A stretch of DNA of 40,840 nucleotides. It comes from an uncultured Lachnospiraceae bacterium. Its GTDB lineage: Bacteria > Bacillota > Clostridia > Lachnospirales > Lachnospiraceae. Positions within the stretch are counted from its first letter, which is position 1. Every line of letters begins with the position of its first letter. Shown one piece after another: positions 31,163 through 40,574 of the stretch. The stretch is from assembly GCA_910580015.1 (NCBI GenBank), contig CAJTVT010000023.1, positions 3,706 through 44,545 on the forward strand. The letters run 5' to 3'. A program made the translations under genes and the position numbers. The notes below the pieces were generated by a model. It did not search any database. It worked only from the letters and a program-made list of their open reading frames with translations, and was not told the origin of the DNA.

Positions 31163-32749
31163 ATGAAGAAGAAATGGAACATCAAATATCGTTTAATATT
31201 GCCTATTGCTCTGCTTGGAATTGTAGCACTTATTTCAAATCTTCTTGCCGTTTCAAATATTAAAAACGTCAATGACAATGCCGCCAATATTGCAGACAAT
31301 TATATGGAAGGGAAAACCCAGTTGGCAAAACTCCGTGAATCCGTTATGAACATACATAAATTGGCGTTATCCCATATTGTAGCTACCGATTATAATACAA
31401 TGATCACTCTTGTCAACGACATCAAAGAAGAAGAAAAAAATTTGGATGATATGTTGGAAAAATACGAAATTTATATCACCGATGATGACAGAGAAACTTA
31501 TCTTGCATTGCTTTCCGACTGTGATTCCTTAAAACACTCCCTTGTTTTTCTGGTATGCGCCAGTGCATCCGGTAAAACACAGGATGCTTATGCCTGTGCC
31601 AATGGGGATGTGGCAGCTTTTAGCACCGCAGTGGAAAATAATATTGCTGTTTTGGAGAGTTCTATTAGCAGTCGGACAACTCAGGCAAGAGCACAGCTTT
31701 CTTCCGTTTACCTTAGTTCTATGATTACGAACAGTGCATCTACTCTTGCCAGCGTGATACTTGTATTTACCACAATTTCTCTTATCCTAAGATCTGTTGT
31801 CATACCGATTAAAAATATTTTGGAAACACTTCGAGGATGTTCTGGACGCATCAGCAGTGTGGTTGAGGAGGTCTTATCACGGACACGTAGCTCCAGCAAA
31901 AGCGCTACGGATTTGTCTGCTCTTGCCGAAGAACTGTCAGCAACAATTCAGGAGGTAGCAAGCAATACTTCCATTATCAATCAAAATGCCAAAAATGTAC
32001 AGCAGGATGCAGAAAGTATGGCAGAGGAATGTGGAAAAATTACCTCCTACTGCAACGCAATGCATATACGGGCGGAAGAACTGGGACAAACTGCACAAGT
32101 AAGCTTGAATAATACGAATGTTAAAATAAAAGAAATTTTAGATGTTCTTAACGAAGCCATTGAGGGAAGTCACAGTGTGGATCAGGTAAACAGCCTGACC
32201 CATGATATCTTGGAAATTTCTTCTCAGACGAACTTGATTGCTTTAAATGCTTCCGTTGAAGCGGCGAGAGCCGGGGAAGCAGGAAAAGGTTTTGCGGTGG
32301 TAGCGGAAGAAATTCGTCAGCTTGCAGCTTCCAGCAGCCAAACGGCAAACCGTATACAAAAAGTGAATACTACGGTAACCCATGCCGTATACAACCTCTC
32401 CGAAAGTTCTCAAAATCTTGTAAATTATATTGAGGAATCTATTTTAAAGGAATTTCTTTCCGTTGTTGCTGGCGGACAACAATACCAAGATGATGCTGCC
32501 TATATTCGCCAGGCCATGGACGATTTTAACGCCAATACCGACCGTCTGAAGTCCTCCATGGCAGAGATCGTGGCATCCATAGAAACGATTACAAAAGCGA
32601 TTGATGATGGTGCTTTAGGTATTTCTGGCGTTGCAGGTAGTGCTCAGCATTTGGTAACAGATATGACAGAGATCACAAACCGCATGGATGTAAATCATAA
32701 AGTCGCGACCGAATTGGAAAAAGAAACGATAGCGTTTGCTAATTTATAA
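31163..32749 (+). CDS. Methyl-accepting chemotaxis protein with four-helix-type sensor
   Basis: A 528-residue membrane receptor. TM1 (about 11-30) and TM2 (about 191-210) flank a helical extracellular domain (about 31-190) of the four-helix-bundle type. A HAMP-like linker and the signalling coiled coil follow, with the tip EISSQTNLIALNASVEAARAGEAGKGFAVVAEEIRQLA (about 351-388). ATG 31163 follows TTTGGAGG 12 bases upstream; an open frame before it overlaps the binding-protein gene and is not used. The gene follows the solute-binding lipoprotein closely, so the receptor probably senses the loaded binding protein. The C-terminal part shows no CheR-docking pentapeptide. Confidence 0.93.
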   Translation: MKKKWNIKYRLILPIALLGIVALISNLLAVSNIKNVNDNAANIADNYMEGKTQLAKLRESVMNIHKLALSHIVATDYNTMITLVNDIKEEEKNLDDMLEKYEIYITDDDRETYLALLSDCDSLKHSLVFLVCASASGKTQDAYACANGDVAAFSTAVENNIAVLESSISSRTTQARAQLSSVYLSSMITNSASTLASVILVFTTISLILRSVVIPIKNILETLRGCSGRISSVVEEVLSRTRSSSKSATDLSALAEELSATIQEVASNTSIINQNAKNVQQDAESMAEECGKITSYCNAMHIRAEELGQTAQVSLNNTNVKIKEILDVLNEAIEGSHSVDQVNSLTHDILEISSQTNLIALNASVEAARAGEAGKGFAVVAEEIRQLAASSSQTANRIQKVNTTVTHAVYNLSESSQNLVNYIEESILKEFLSVVAGGQQYQDDAAYIRQAMDDFNANTDRLKSSMAEIVASIETITKAIDDGALGISGVAGSAQHLVTDMTEITNRMDVNHKVATELEKETIAFANL

Positions 32750-32769
32750 AAGTAAAAAGAAACGATTGT

Positions 32770-32811
32770 AAGGGTATTCTATCTTTATTTTTGATGGAAT
32801 GCCCTTATTTT
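32770..32811 (+). terminator. Terminator after the chemoreceptor gene
   Basis: AAGGGTATTCTATC (from 32770) pairs with GATGGAATGCCCTT (to 32806) with one mismatch, followed by ATTTT. Confidence 0.8.
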
Positions 32812-32840
32812 GTGTCTAAAATATAGAAGCCGCAAAAATA

Positions 32841-32854
32841 TGAACAAATGTTTG
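32841..32854. promoter_or_regulatory. LexA (SOS) box upstream of uvrB
   Basis: TGAACAAATGTTTG matches the Firmicutes consensus CGAACRNRYGTTYG at 13 of 14 positions and lies 8 bases before the -35 box of the uvrB promoter. Control of uvrBA by LexA is usual in Firmicutes. Confidence 0.75.
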
Positions 32855-32862
32855 CTTTGCGG

Positions 32863-32891
32863 TAGACAGGAAGGAAGTTGTGTGATATACT
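32863..32891 (+). promoter_or_regulatory. Promoter of uvrBA
   Basis: TAGACA (32863-32868), a 17-base spacer and TATACT (32886-32891). The 170-base leader before uvrB holds a CCTGAAT/ATTCAGG hairpin (about 32959-32987) and a GTCGTGG/CCACGAC pair, so it can fold; its function is unknown. Confidence 0.75.
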
Positions 32892-33064
32892 AAAACTTGT
32901 TTTCGTGTCATCTAATCCACATGATTTTAATGAGGGTTTGACAGTAAACAAAAAGGTGACCTGAATTGGTCGTGGAGCTATTCAGGGCAAAAACAGAAGA
33001 CCAGCCACGACGAATTTCTGGCGAATAGACGAATTTTTTACTACGACTTTTGGAGGTGGTATTT

Positions 33065-35059
33065 GTGCAGACTGCACAAAATAGATTTAAATTACACGCC
33101 CCCTACAAGCCCACAGGCGACCAGCCCCAGGCAATCGCTGAGTTGGTCAAGGGCTTTAAGGAGGGCAATCAATTCCAGACGTTACTAGGAGTTACAGGTT
33201 CCGGCAAGACATTTACGATGGCAAATGTCATCCAGGAATTGCAGAAGCCAACCCTTATCATGGCCCACAATAAGACGTTGGCAGGGCAGCTATATGGAGA
33301 ATTCAAGGAGATGTTTCCTGAGAATGCGGTGGAATATTTTGTCTCCTACTACGATTATTATCAGCCTGAAGCTTATGTTCCATCCAGTGACACTTATATC
33401 GCCAAAGATTCTTCTATCAATGATGAGATTGACAAGTTGAGACTCTCCGCCACAGCAGCTTTGGTGGAGCGGAAGGATGTGATTATCATATCCAGTGTGT
33501 CATGTATCTATGGATTGGGAAGTCCTATAGACTATAAGAACATGATGCTGTCATTAAGACCAGGGATGGAAAAAGATAGAGATGAGGTCATTCGAAAATT
33601 GATTGATATCCAGTATACCAGGAACGATATGGATTTTCAGAGAGGTACGTTTCGGGTGCGGGGAGATGTGGTAGAAATCTTTCCAGCAAACTATGGAGAA
33701 ACAGCAATTCGGGTGGAGTTTTTTGGAGATGAAGTGGACAGAATAACAGAGATTGATGTTTTGACTGGAGAAATCAAGAGTCAGTTGGAACATATGGCGG
33801 TATTTCCAGCTTCCCATTATGTGGTGTCTCCGGAAAAAATCCGGCAAGCTGCCGTAGAGATTGAGCAGGAGATGGAAGAGCGTGTAAAGTATTTTAAAGG
33901 GGAGGACAAGCTTTTAGAGGCTCAACGGATTGCAGAACGTACAAATTTTGATATTGAGATGTTGAAAGAGACAGGATTTTGCAGTGGAATTGAGAATTAT
34001 TCCCGCTTTCTGTCAGGGTTAAAACCCGGCGAAGCGCCAAATACTTTGATGGACTATTTTCCAGAAGAATTTCTAATTATTGTGGATGAGTCTCATATTA
34101 CCATTCCACAGGTTCGAGGTATGTACGCAGGAGACCAGTCCCGCAAAAGTACATTGGTCGATTATGGGTTCCGTCTGCCTTCGGCGAAAGATAACCGTCC
34201 CTTGAATTTTGAGGAATTTGAAAGTAAAATAGACCAAATGTTGTTTGTATCTGCAACACCAAATGTCTATGAGAAGGAACATGAGCTTCTCCGCGCAGAA
34301 CAGATTATCCGCCCGACGGGGCTGTTGGATCCAGAGGTGGATGTTCGTCCTGTGGAGGGGCAGATTGATGACCTGATTGGCGAGGTAAATAAAGAAATTG
34401 CAAAGAAGAATAAGGTGCTGATCACCACCTTAACGAAGAAAATGGCAGAAGATTTGACGGATTATATGCGTGAGGTGGGAATCCGCATAAAATATCTGCA
34501 TTCCGATATTGATACTTTGGAACGTGCAGAGATTATTCGAGATTTAAGGTTAGATGTTTTTGATGTCTTGGTGGGAATTAACTTGTTGCGGGAAGGACTT
34601 GATATACCAGAAATTACCCTGGTGGCCATTTTAGATGCAGACAAGGAGGGATTCCTGCGATCTGAGACATCCCTAATTCAGACCATAGGCCGGGCAGCAA
34701 GAAATTCAGAAGGACATGTGATTATGTATGCGGACAGCATTACAGATTCCATGCGAGTAGCAATTGATGAGACAAATCGTCGAAGGAACAAGCAGGAGGC
34801 ATACAATAAGGAACATGGAATCACACCCACTACGATCAAGAAATCTGTTCGGGAGTTGATTAGCATTTCAAAGAAAGTTGCCAGAGAAGAGTATCAGTTC
34901 CAAAAGGATCCAGAATCCATGAGCAAAAAAGAACTGGAAAAGCTGATTGGAGATATCCAAAAGAAAATGCAGTCGGCAGCGGCAGAGTTGAATTTCGAGG
35001 CAGCGGCAGAACTGCGTGATAAGATGATAGAACTTAAAAAGAATTTGCGGGATCTATAG
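33065..35059 (+). CDS. uvrB: Excinuclease ABC subunit B
   Basis: A 664-residue helicase-like subunit of nucleotide excision repair that verifies damage and loads UvrC. It has Walker A LLGVTGSGKTFTMAN (about 37-50), the beta-hairpin region SVSCIYGLG, motif II FLIIVDESHITIPQ (about 335), motif V/VI NLLREGLDIPEI and QTIGRAARN, and a C-terminal UVR domain (ELEKLIGDIQKKMQSAAAELNFEAAAELRDKMIELK). GTG 33065 is chosen because GGAGG lies 8 bases upstream; a TTG at 33050 would include the ribosome binding site. It is followed by uvrA after 19 bases and is controlled by the LexA box upstream. Confidence 0.97.
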   Translation: MQTAQNRFKLHAPYKPTGDQPQAIAELVKGFKEGNQFQTLLGVTGSGKTFTMANVIQELQKPTLIMAHNKTLAGQLYGEFKEMFPENAVEYFVSYYDYYQPEAYVPSSDTYIAKDSSINDEIDKLRLSATAALVERKDVIIISSVSCIYGLGSPIDYKNMMLSLRPGMEKDRDEVIRKLIDIQYTRNDMDFQRGTFRVRGDVVEIFPANYGETAIRVEFFGDEVDRITEIDVLTGEIKSQLEHMAVFPASHYVVSPEKIRQAAVEIEQEMEERVKYFKGEDKLLEAQRIAERTNFDIEMLKETGFCSGIENYSRFLSGLKPGEAPNTLMDYFPEEFLIIVDESHITIPQVRGMYAGDQSRKSTLVDYGFRLPSAKDNRPLNFEEFESKIDQMLFVSATPNVYEKEHELLRAEQIIRPTGLLDPEVDVRPVEGQIDDLIGEVNKEIAKKNKVLITTLTKKMAEDLTDYMREVGIRIKYLHSDIDTLERAEIIRDLRLDVFDVLVGINLLREGLDIPEITLVAILDADKEGFLRSETSLIQTIGRAARNSEGHVIMYADSITDSMRVAIDETNRRRNKQEAYNKEHGITPTTIKKSVRELISISKKVAREEYQFQKDPESMSKKELEKLIGDIQKKMQSAAAELNFEAAAELRDKMIELKKNLRDL

Positions 35060-35078
35060 AAGAAGGAGTTTACCAGAT

Positions 35079-37916
35079 ATGGCAAAAGCAAAAAAAAATT
35101 ATATTAAAATACGGGGAGCTAACGAACATAATTTAAAAAATCTAGATGTGGATATACCAAGAAATGAGTTTGTAGTGTTGACAGGGCTAAGCGGTTCTGG
35201 AAAATCTTCCCTTGCCTTTGACACGATCTATGCAGAAGGCCAGCGCAGGTATATGGAATCACTTTCCTCTTATGCAAGACAGTTTTTGGGACAGATGGAG
35301 AAGCCAGATGTGGAAAAGATTGAAGGTCTTTCTCCAGCTATCTCCATTGATCAGAAATCCACCAACCGCAATCCCAGATCTACCGTGGGTACAGTCACTG
35401 AGATATATGATTATTTTCGTCTCTTATATGCAAGGATTGGGATTCCCCATTGTCCAAGTTGCGGGAAAGAAATTAAGAAACAGTCTGTAGATCAGATGGT
35501 GGATCAGATTATGTCTCTTCCAGAGGGAGCCAAAATCCAGCTTTTGGCGCCAGTGGTACGAGGCAGGAAAGGGACACATCAGAAATTATTTGAACAGGCG
35601 AAACGAAGCGGTTATGTAAGGGTTCAAGTGGATGGAAATATCTATGATTTGACAGAAGATATACCACTGGATAAAAATATTAAGCACAATATTGAGATTG
35701 TGGTGGATCGTTTGGTGGTAAAGGCAGGGATTGAAAAACGTCTAACGGACTCAGTGGAAAATGTTTTAGAGCTTGCAGAAGGACTCATGACTGTGGATGT
35801 GATTGGAGCAGAGCCTATCAATTTTTCTCAAAGTTTTTCCTGCCCAGATTGTGGCATCAGTATTGACGAGATTGAGCCTAGAAGTTTTTCATTTAACAAT
35901 CCATTTGGTGCATGTCCAGATTGTTTTGGACTGGGGTACAAAATGGAATTTGATGTGGATTTGATGATACCAGATAAAACACTGAGTCTTGCACAGGGAG
36001 CAATTCAGGTGATGGGCTGGCAGTCCAGCACAGACAAGGGAAGTTTTACAAATGCCATCCTTTTAGCCTTGGCAAAAGAGTATAAGTTTGATCTAGATAC
36101 TCCTTACGAGGAACTTCCAAAGAAGGTTCAAAATGTACTGCTCAATGGGACTGGTGGGAAAGAGGTTAAGGTATATTATAAGGGGCAGCGTGGGGAAGGT
36201 GTCTATGATGTGGCATTTGAAGGGCTGGTTCGGAATGTGGAGAGACGTTATCGGGAGACTGGATCTGATACGATGAAACAGGAGTACGAACAGTTTATGC
36301 GGGTGACACCCTGTAAGGCTTGTGGCGGGCAGAGATTGAAACGGGAGGCTCTTGCTGTCACCATCTCTGGAAAAAATATTCATGAGGTCACATCCATGTC
36401 CATTCAGAAATTGCAAATCTTTCTAACAGAGATGGAGTTGACAGAACAGCAAAAATTGATCGGAGCACAGGTATTAAAGGAAATTCGTGCGAGAGTGGGA
36501 TTTCTGGTGGATGTGGGACTGGATTATCTGACCCTTTCTAGAGGGACAGGAACGTTATCTGGCGGAGAGGCGCAACGAATCCGTCTTGCGACTCAGATTG
36601 GCTCTGGACTGGTTGGTGTTGCATATATTCTCGATGAGCCAAGTATTGGACTGCATCAACGAGACAATGATAAACTGCTCAATACCTTGAAGAATTTAAA
36701 GGAATTAGGAAATACCCTGATTGTGGTGGAACATGACGAGGATACCATGTTGGCGGCAGATCATATTGTGGACATTGGACCAGGAGCAGGGGAACATGGT
36801 GGAAAATTGGTGGCTCAGGGGACCGCGCAAGAAATTATGAAAAGTCCAGAGTCAGTTACTGGCGCCTATCTCAGTGGAAAAATTAAAATTCCGGTGCCAG
36901 AAACAAGGCGAAAACCCACAGGATTTCTTAAAATTAAGGGGGCAAAGGAGAATAATCTTCAGAATGTCAACGTAAATATTCCTCTGGGGGTGATGACCTG
37001 TATTACAGGGGTGTCTGGTTCTGGAAAATCCTCTCTGACCAATGAAATTTTGTATAAACGTTTGGCAAGAGATTTGAATCGTGCAAGAGTGATCCCCGGA
37101 AAACACAGATCCATGGAAGGGATGGAGCTGTTAGATAAAGTGATTGATATTGATCAGTCTCCGATTGGAAGGACACCTCGATCCAACCCAGCCACGTATA
37201 CAGGAGTGTTTGATCAAATTAGAGATCTGTTTGCAGCGACGCCAGATGCCAAGGCAAAAGGATATGCCAAGGGAAGATTCAGCTTTAATGTAAAGGGAGG
37301 AAGATGTGAGGCGTGTTCTGGTGATGGCATACTAAAGATAGAAATGCATTTCCTGCCGGATGTGTATGTGCCCTGTGAGGTCTGCGGTGGCAAACGATAT
37401 AACCGAGAGACATTGGAGGTAAAATATAAAGGAAAAAGCATTTATGACGTGCTGGATATGACGGTGGAGGAGGCTTTGACTTTTTTTGAAAACGTTCCAT
37501 CCATTCGTAGGAAGATTGAAACACTGTATGATGTGGGGCTTTCCTATATCAAACTAGGACAGCCATCGACCACATTGTCTGGCGGAGAGGCTCAGCGGAT
37601 TAAGCTCGCCACAGAATTGAGCAGACGCAGCACAGGAAAGACAATTTATATCCTGGATGAGCCAACAACTGGACTGCATTTTGCAGATGTCCACAAACTT
37701 ACAGAGATCTTACAGCGACTGGCCGAGGGCGGAAATACCGTGGTAGTAATCGAGCATAATCTGGATGTGATTAAAACGGCTGATTATATTATTGACATGG
37801 GGCCAGAGGGGGGAGATGGCGGTGGAACCGTGATTGCCAAGGGAACACCAGAAGAAGTGGCGGAAGTAGAAGGATCCTACACTGGTAAATACGTAAAGAA
37901 ATATCTGCAAAAATAG
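35079..37916 (+). CDS. uvrA: Excinuclease ABC subunit A
   Basis: A 945-residue ATPase that scans DNA for lesions and loads UvrB. It has two ABC cassettes: Walker A GLSGSGKSSLAFDT (about 33-45) with signature LSGGEAQRIRLATQ (about 495), and Walker A GVSGSGKSSLTNE (about 645) with LSGGEAQRIKLATEL (about 835). Zinc-binding pairs include CPSCGKEI (about 124), CPDCG...CPDCFGLG (about 260-285), CKACGGQR and CEACSGDG...CEVCGGKR (about 745-770). It is full length. ATG follows AGAAGGAGTTTACCAGAT. It is in one operon with uvrB. Confidence 0.98.
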   Translation: MAKAKKNYIKIRGANEHNLKNLDVDIPRNEFVVLTGLSGSGKSSLAFDTIYAEGQRRYMESLSSYARQFLGQMEKPDVEKIEGLSPAISIDQKSTNRNPRSTVGTVTEIYDYFRLLYARIGIPHCPSCGKEIKKQSVDQMVDQIMSLPEGAKIQLLAPVVRGRKGTHQKLFEQAKRSGYVRVQVDGNIYDLTEDIPLDKNIKHNIEIVVDRLVVKAGIEKRLTDSVENVLELAEGLMTVDVIGAEPINFSQSFSCPDCGISIDEIEPRSFSFNNPFGACPDCFGLGYKMEFDVDLMIPDKTLSLAQGAIQVMGWQSSTDKGSFTNAILLALAKEYKFDLDTPYEELPKKVQNVLLNGTGGKEVKVYYKGQRGEGVYDVAFEGLVRNVERRYRETGSDTMKQEYEQFMRVTPCKACGGQRLKREALAVTISGKNIHEVTSMSIQKLQIFLTEMELTEQQKLIGAQVLKEIRARVGFLVDVGLDYLTLSRGTGTLSGGEAQRIRLATQIGSGLVGVAYILDEPSIGLHQRDNDKLLNTLKNLKELGNTLIVVEHDEDTMLAADHIVDIGPGAGEHGGKLVAQGTAQEIMKSPESVTGAYLSGKIKIPVPETRRKPTGFLKIKGAKENNLQNVNVNIPLGVMTCITGVSGSGKSSLTNEILYKRLARDLNRARVIPGKHRSMEGMELLDKVIDIDQSPIGRTPRSNPATYTGVFDQIRDLFAATPDAKAKGYAKGRFSFNVKGGRCEACSGDGILKIEMHFLPDVYVPCEVCGGKRYNRETLEVKYKGKSIYDVLDMTVEEALTFFENVPSIRRKIETLYDVGLSYIKLGQPSTTLSGGEAQRIKLATELSRRSTGKTIYILDEPTTGLHFADVHKLTEILQRLAEGGNTVVVIEHNLDVIKTADYIIDMGPEGGDGGGTVIAKGTPEEVAEVEGSYTGKYVKKYLQK

Positions 37917-37951
37917 ACATGAAGTTTGTAAAGATCGTAAAACTTGCTATA

Positions 37952-37960
37952 TGCTATAAT
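37952..37960 (+). promoter_or_regulatory. Extended -10 promoter element of the second receptor operon
   Basis: TGCTATAAT, an extended -10, lies about 70 bases before the receptor gene. No good -35 is seen at 16-18 bases, which is acceptable for extended -10 promoters. Confidence 0.5.
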
Positions 37961-38030
37961 GGTAAAAAATGGTAGTCATTCTGATAATGTAAGTACGAAG
38001 TGTTAGTACAGTAGAAAGGAAATGGTGAAT

Positions 38031-40001
38031 ATGAAGAAGAAACGGACCATTAAGCAGACGATTGAGTTCTATGTGATGACGGTAGCCATTCTGCTTGGTG
38101 TTCTACTTACGTTGACTATGATTGTCAGTAGCTTTATCTCCACAGATGCTGTTTTATTGGATAATATGCAGATGATGGCGAAGACGGCCTCTCAAAATGT
38201 AGGGGCCAATCTCCATCTTTTGACAGATCGGATGGCTAATTTAGCGCTTGAGCAGACGTTGACAGATGAGAAAGCCTCTGTCAAAGAGAAGCAGCAAGTG
38301 CTGGACGAGCGAGAAACTCGTATTGAATTTGTATGGTTGGCAGGGTATGATCTGTCTGGAAAGAAGTTGTATGGTGATGAAAGAGCGCCAGACAATATCG
38401 ATGATAAGAAGTATTATTCGTATTTGAAAAAGACAGAAAATATTGTGATCGATGAACCTTTTTATGAAAATAATGTCTGGCAGCTCTGTGTGGCTCTTCC
38501 GATGAAGAAGGATGGGGAGGTGGATTCTTATCTGATTGGCAGCTATAATTATGATATATTGAACGATGTGCTTACAAATATCAATATGGGTGTTACAGGC
38601 AGTTCTTACATAATCAATGAAGAGGGGACCATTATTGCAGATAAAGATCAGGAAAATATGCAAAAGCATGAGAATATCTATGAGCTTTATCCCTCCAAAA
38701 GAAATCAAGATATCTTTAATAACATGATCAATTTCCAGATTGGTTCAGAATCCATGTATTTAAAAGGCGTGCGCCATTATGTTGCGTATGCGCCAGTGCC
38801 AGGAACAAACTGGACATTGATTGTGGATGCACATCGGCGGGAGTTTCAGACTGCATTATTTGTATCTGTATTTGTCTGTATTCTCCTTGCGGGCTTTTTA
38901 CTTTTGGCGGCTCGATTTGTCATAGTTAAGATGGCAGACAGTATCTCAGCCTCCTTATCATTGGCCACTGGCAGACTTACTTCATTGTCTGAAGGCAACC
39001 TGAAAGATGAAGTGGTTCTTGCAAAGACCAACGAAGAGGCACAGATCCTTACCAGCGCACTTGCGAAGACAATCACAAGTATGGACGAGTATATCAATGA
39101 TATTAAATCTTCTTTGGGGTATCTTTCTGAGGGAGATTATTCCAGAGAGATTCCAGATTCTTTTCGTGGTGATTTTGTGGCAATCAGAGAGGCGTTATCA
39201 TCCATAACGGATTCTCTGAATGAGATGATGCAAAAGATTAACCATTCTTCTCTGGCAGTAAATGAAAATTCATCTGAAGTGTCTGAATATGCGAAGCGGT
39301 TGTACGATGGTTCCATGGAGCAGGAAGTGGCCTTAGAGCGATTGATTCAAAGTATACAGCAGATTACAGAGCAAATTGCACATATTACAGAGAACGCAGA
39401 TCAGGTAAAGTGGTGTGCGAAAAGTGCTCAAGAGAAAGTGGAGCAGGGACAGACACAGATGGATATTATGTTAGAAACCATGCATGATATCTATGAAAAT
39501 ATGCAGGAAATAATTAAAATCAGCCTTATGATTGAAGAAATTTCTTCTCAAACAAGTCTTCTTGCGCTAAATGCCTCCATTGAGGCGGCTCATGCAGGGG
39601 AATCTGGTAAAGGATTTGCCGTGGTAGCCCAGCAGATTGGAGTATTGTCAGACCAGACAACCAGCGCTTTGAAACAGACAGGAGCAATTATTGAGCAGGC
39701 AAATCTTTCCATTGAGAAGGGATTAAAAACAGCAGATGTCACAGCAGATTCCTTCCAAGAAATTCATCAGGCGACGGAGAAATTTCATGAGATTTCCCAC
39801 AGTATGGCAGAGGTGGTTGAACAACAGAAAGAAGCAGTGCATACGGTGACAAAAGAGGCAGATAAAGTTCTTGAAATAGCAAATACGAATCAGCAGCTAG
39901 CCAAAGAAACGGATGAGACAGCGGAATTGTCTCTAAACCAGGCAGCAGAACTGGGGGAAGTGGTGGCATCAGTGAAATTACGCGGAGGTGCTTTGGAATG
40001 A
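38031..40001 (+). CDS. Methyl-accepting chemotaxis protein with dCACHE-type sensor
   Basis: A 656-residue membrane receptor. TM1 (about 13-34) and TM2 (about 273-297) flank an extracellular CACHE-type domain (about 38-268) with the two-lobed wording VWLAGYDLSGKKLYGD, ALPMKKDGEVDSYLIGSYN and GSSYIINEEGTIIADKD. HAMP and the signalling coiled coil follow, with tip EISSQTSLLALNASIEAAHAGESGKGFAVVAQQIG (about 503-537). ATG 38031 is 10 bases after AAAGGA; ATG 38022 is too close to it. The stop overlaps the start of the FMN-binding lipoprotein gene (ATGA), so the two are translationally coupled and probably function together. The ligand is unknown. Confidence 0.93.
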   Translation: MKKKRTIKQTIEFYVMTVAILLGVLLTLTMIVSSFISTDAVLLDNMQMMAKTASQNVGANLHLLTDRMANLALEQTLTDEKASVKEKQQVLDERETRIEFVWLAGYDLSGKKLYGDERAPDNIDDKKYYSYLKKTENIVIDEPFYENNVWQLCVALPMKKDGEVDSYLIGSYNYDILNDVLTNINMGVTGSSYIINEEGTIIADKDQENMQKHENIYELYPSKRNQDIFNNMINFQIGSESMYLKGVRHYVAYAPVPGTNWTLIVDAHRREFQTALFVSVFVCILLAGFLLLAARFVIVKMADSISASLSLATGRLTSLSEGNLKDEVVLAKTNEEAQILTSALAKTITSMDEYINDIKSSLGYLSEGDYSREIPDSFRGDFVAIREALSSITDSLNEMMQKINHSSLAVNENSSEVSEYAKRLYDGSMEQEVALERLIQSIQQITEQIAHITENADQVKWCAKSAQEKVEQGQTQMDIMLETMHDIYENMQEIIKISLMIEEISSQTSLLALNASIEAAHAGESGKGFAVVAQQIGVLSDQTTSALKQTGAIIEQANLSIEKGLKTADVTADSFQEIHQATEKFHEISHSMAEVVEQQKEAVHTVTKEADKVLEIANTNQQLAKETDETAELSLNQAAELGEVVASVKLRGGALE

Positions 40002-40426
40002 GGAGAAGAATCATAATTCCTTTCTTACTGACGGCTATGGTACTGTTGTCAGGGTGCGGAGCGGATACGATGAAAGATGGATATTATACAGCAGAGATGG
40101 AAGAGTTTTCCCATGGTTGGAAAGAGTATGTCTGTATTCAGGTAAAGGATAATACAATTGTATCTGCGGAGTTTAATGCCAAGGATGCTAGTGGATTTGT
40201 CAAGTCATGGGATAATGAATATATGCGCAATATGGGACTTGTAGATGGAACCTATCCGAATCGATATACCAGAGAATATGTAAAACAGTTGATGGAGCAA
40301 CAGAAAGATATCAAAGTAGAACTTTTAACTGGGGCAACCCATTCTGGAGATAATTTTGCCAAATTGGTGCCAGCCGTGATAGAGCAGGCAAGAAAAGGTG
40401 ATTCCAATGTGGTGCAAGTGGAATAA
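39998..40426 (+). CDS. FMN-binding-domain lipoprotein
   Basis: A 142-residue secreted lipoprotein: signal peptide with lipobox MVLLSGCG (about residue 20), then an FMN_bind domain. KDGYYTAEM, YVCIQVKDNTIVSAEFNAK and the ELLTGATHSGDNF motif are typical; in NqrC/RnfG the threonine in the TGAT motif (here LLTGATHS) carries covalently bound FMN. CGGAGG lies 14 bases before ATG 39998, inside the receptor's 3' end. Its coupling to a chemoreceptor is unusual and suggests redox sensing at the membrane surface, by inference only. Confidence 0.88.
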   Translation: MRRRIIIPFLLTAMVLLSGCGADTMKDGYYTAEMEEFSHGWKEYVCIQVKDNTIVSAEFNAKDASGFVKSWDNEYMRNMGLVDGTYPNRYTREYVKQLMEQQKDIKVELLTGATHSGDNFAKLVPAVIEQARKGDSNVVQVE

Positions 40427-40517
40427 TCTGTGAGCCGTATTTGGTGGCACCTATGATAGGGCAGGCAAGAAAAGGTGATTCCAATGTGGTGTAAGTGGAA
40501 TAATCTGTGATCGGTAT
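40364..40517 (+). repeat. 77-bp tandem duplication across the lipoprotein stop codon
   Basis: The 3' end of the FMN-binding gene plus the bases after its stop (40364-40440) is repeated at 40441-40517. Shared blocks include GCAGGCAAGAAAAGGTGATT and GTGGAATAATCTGTGA, with a few substitutions. The period is 77, so the second copy is not in frame with the first and does not extend the protein. Confidence 0.85.
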
Positions 40518-40574
40518 CGGGTAATAGAAGGATAAGACGGACAGATTGTTTCGGGGACTTACAGGAAAGAGAAA

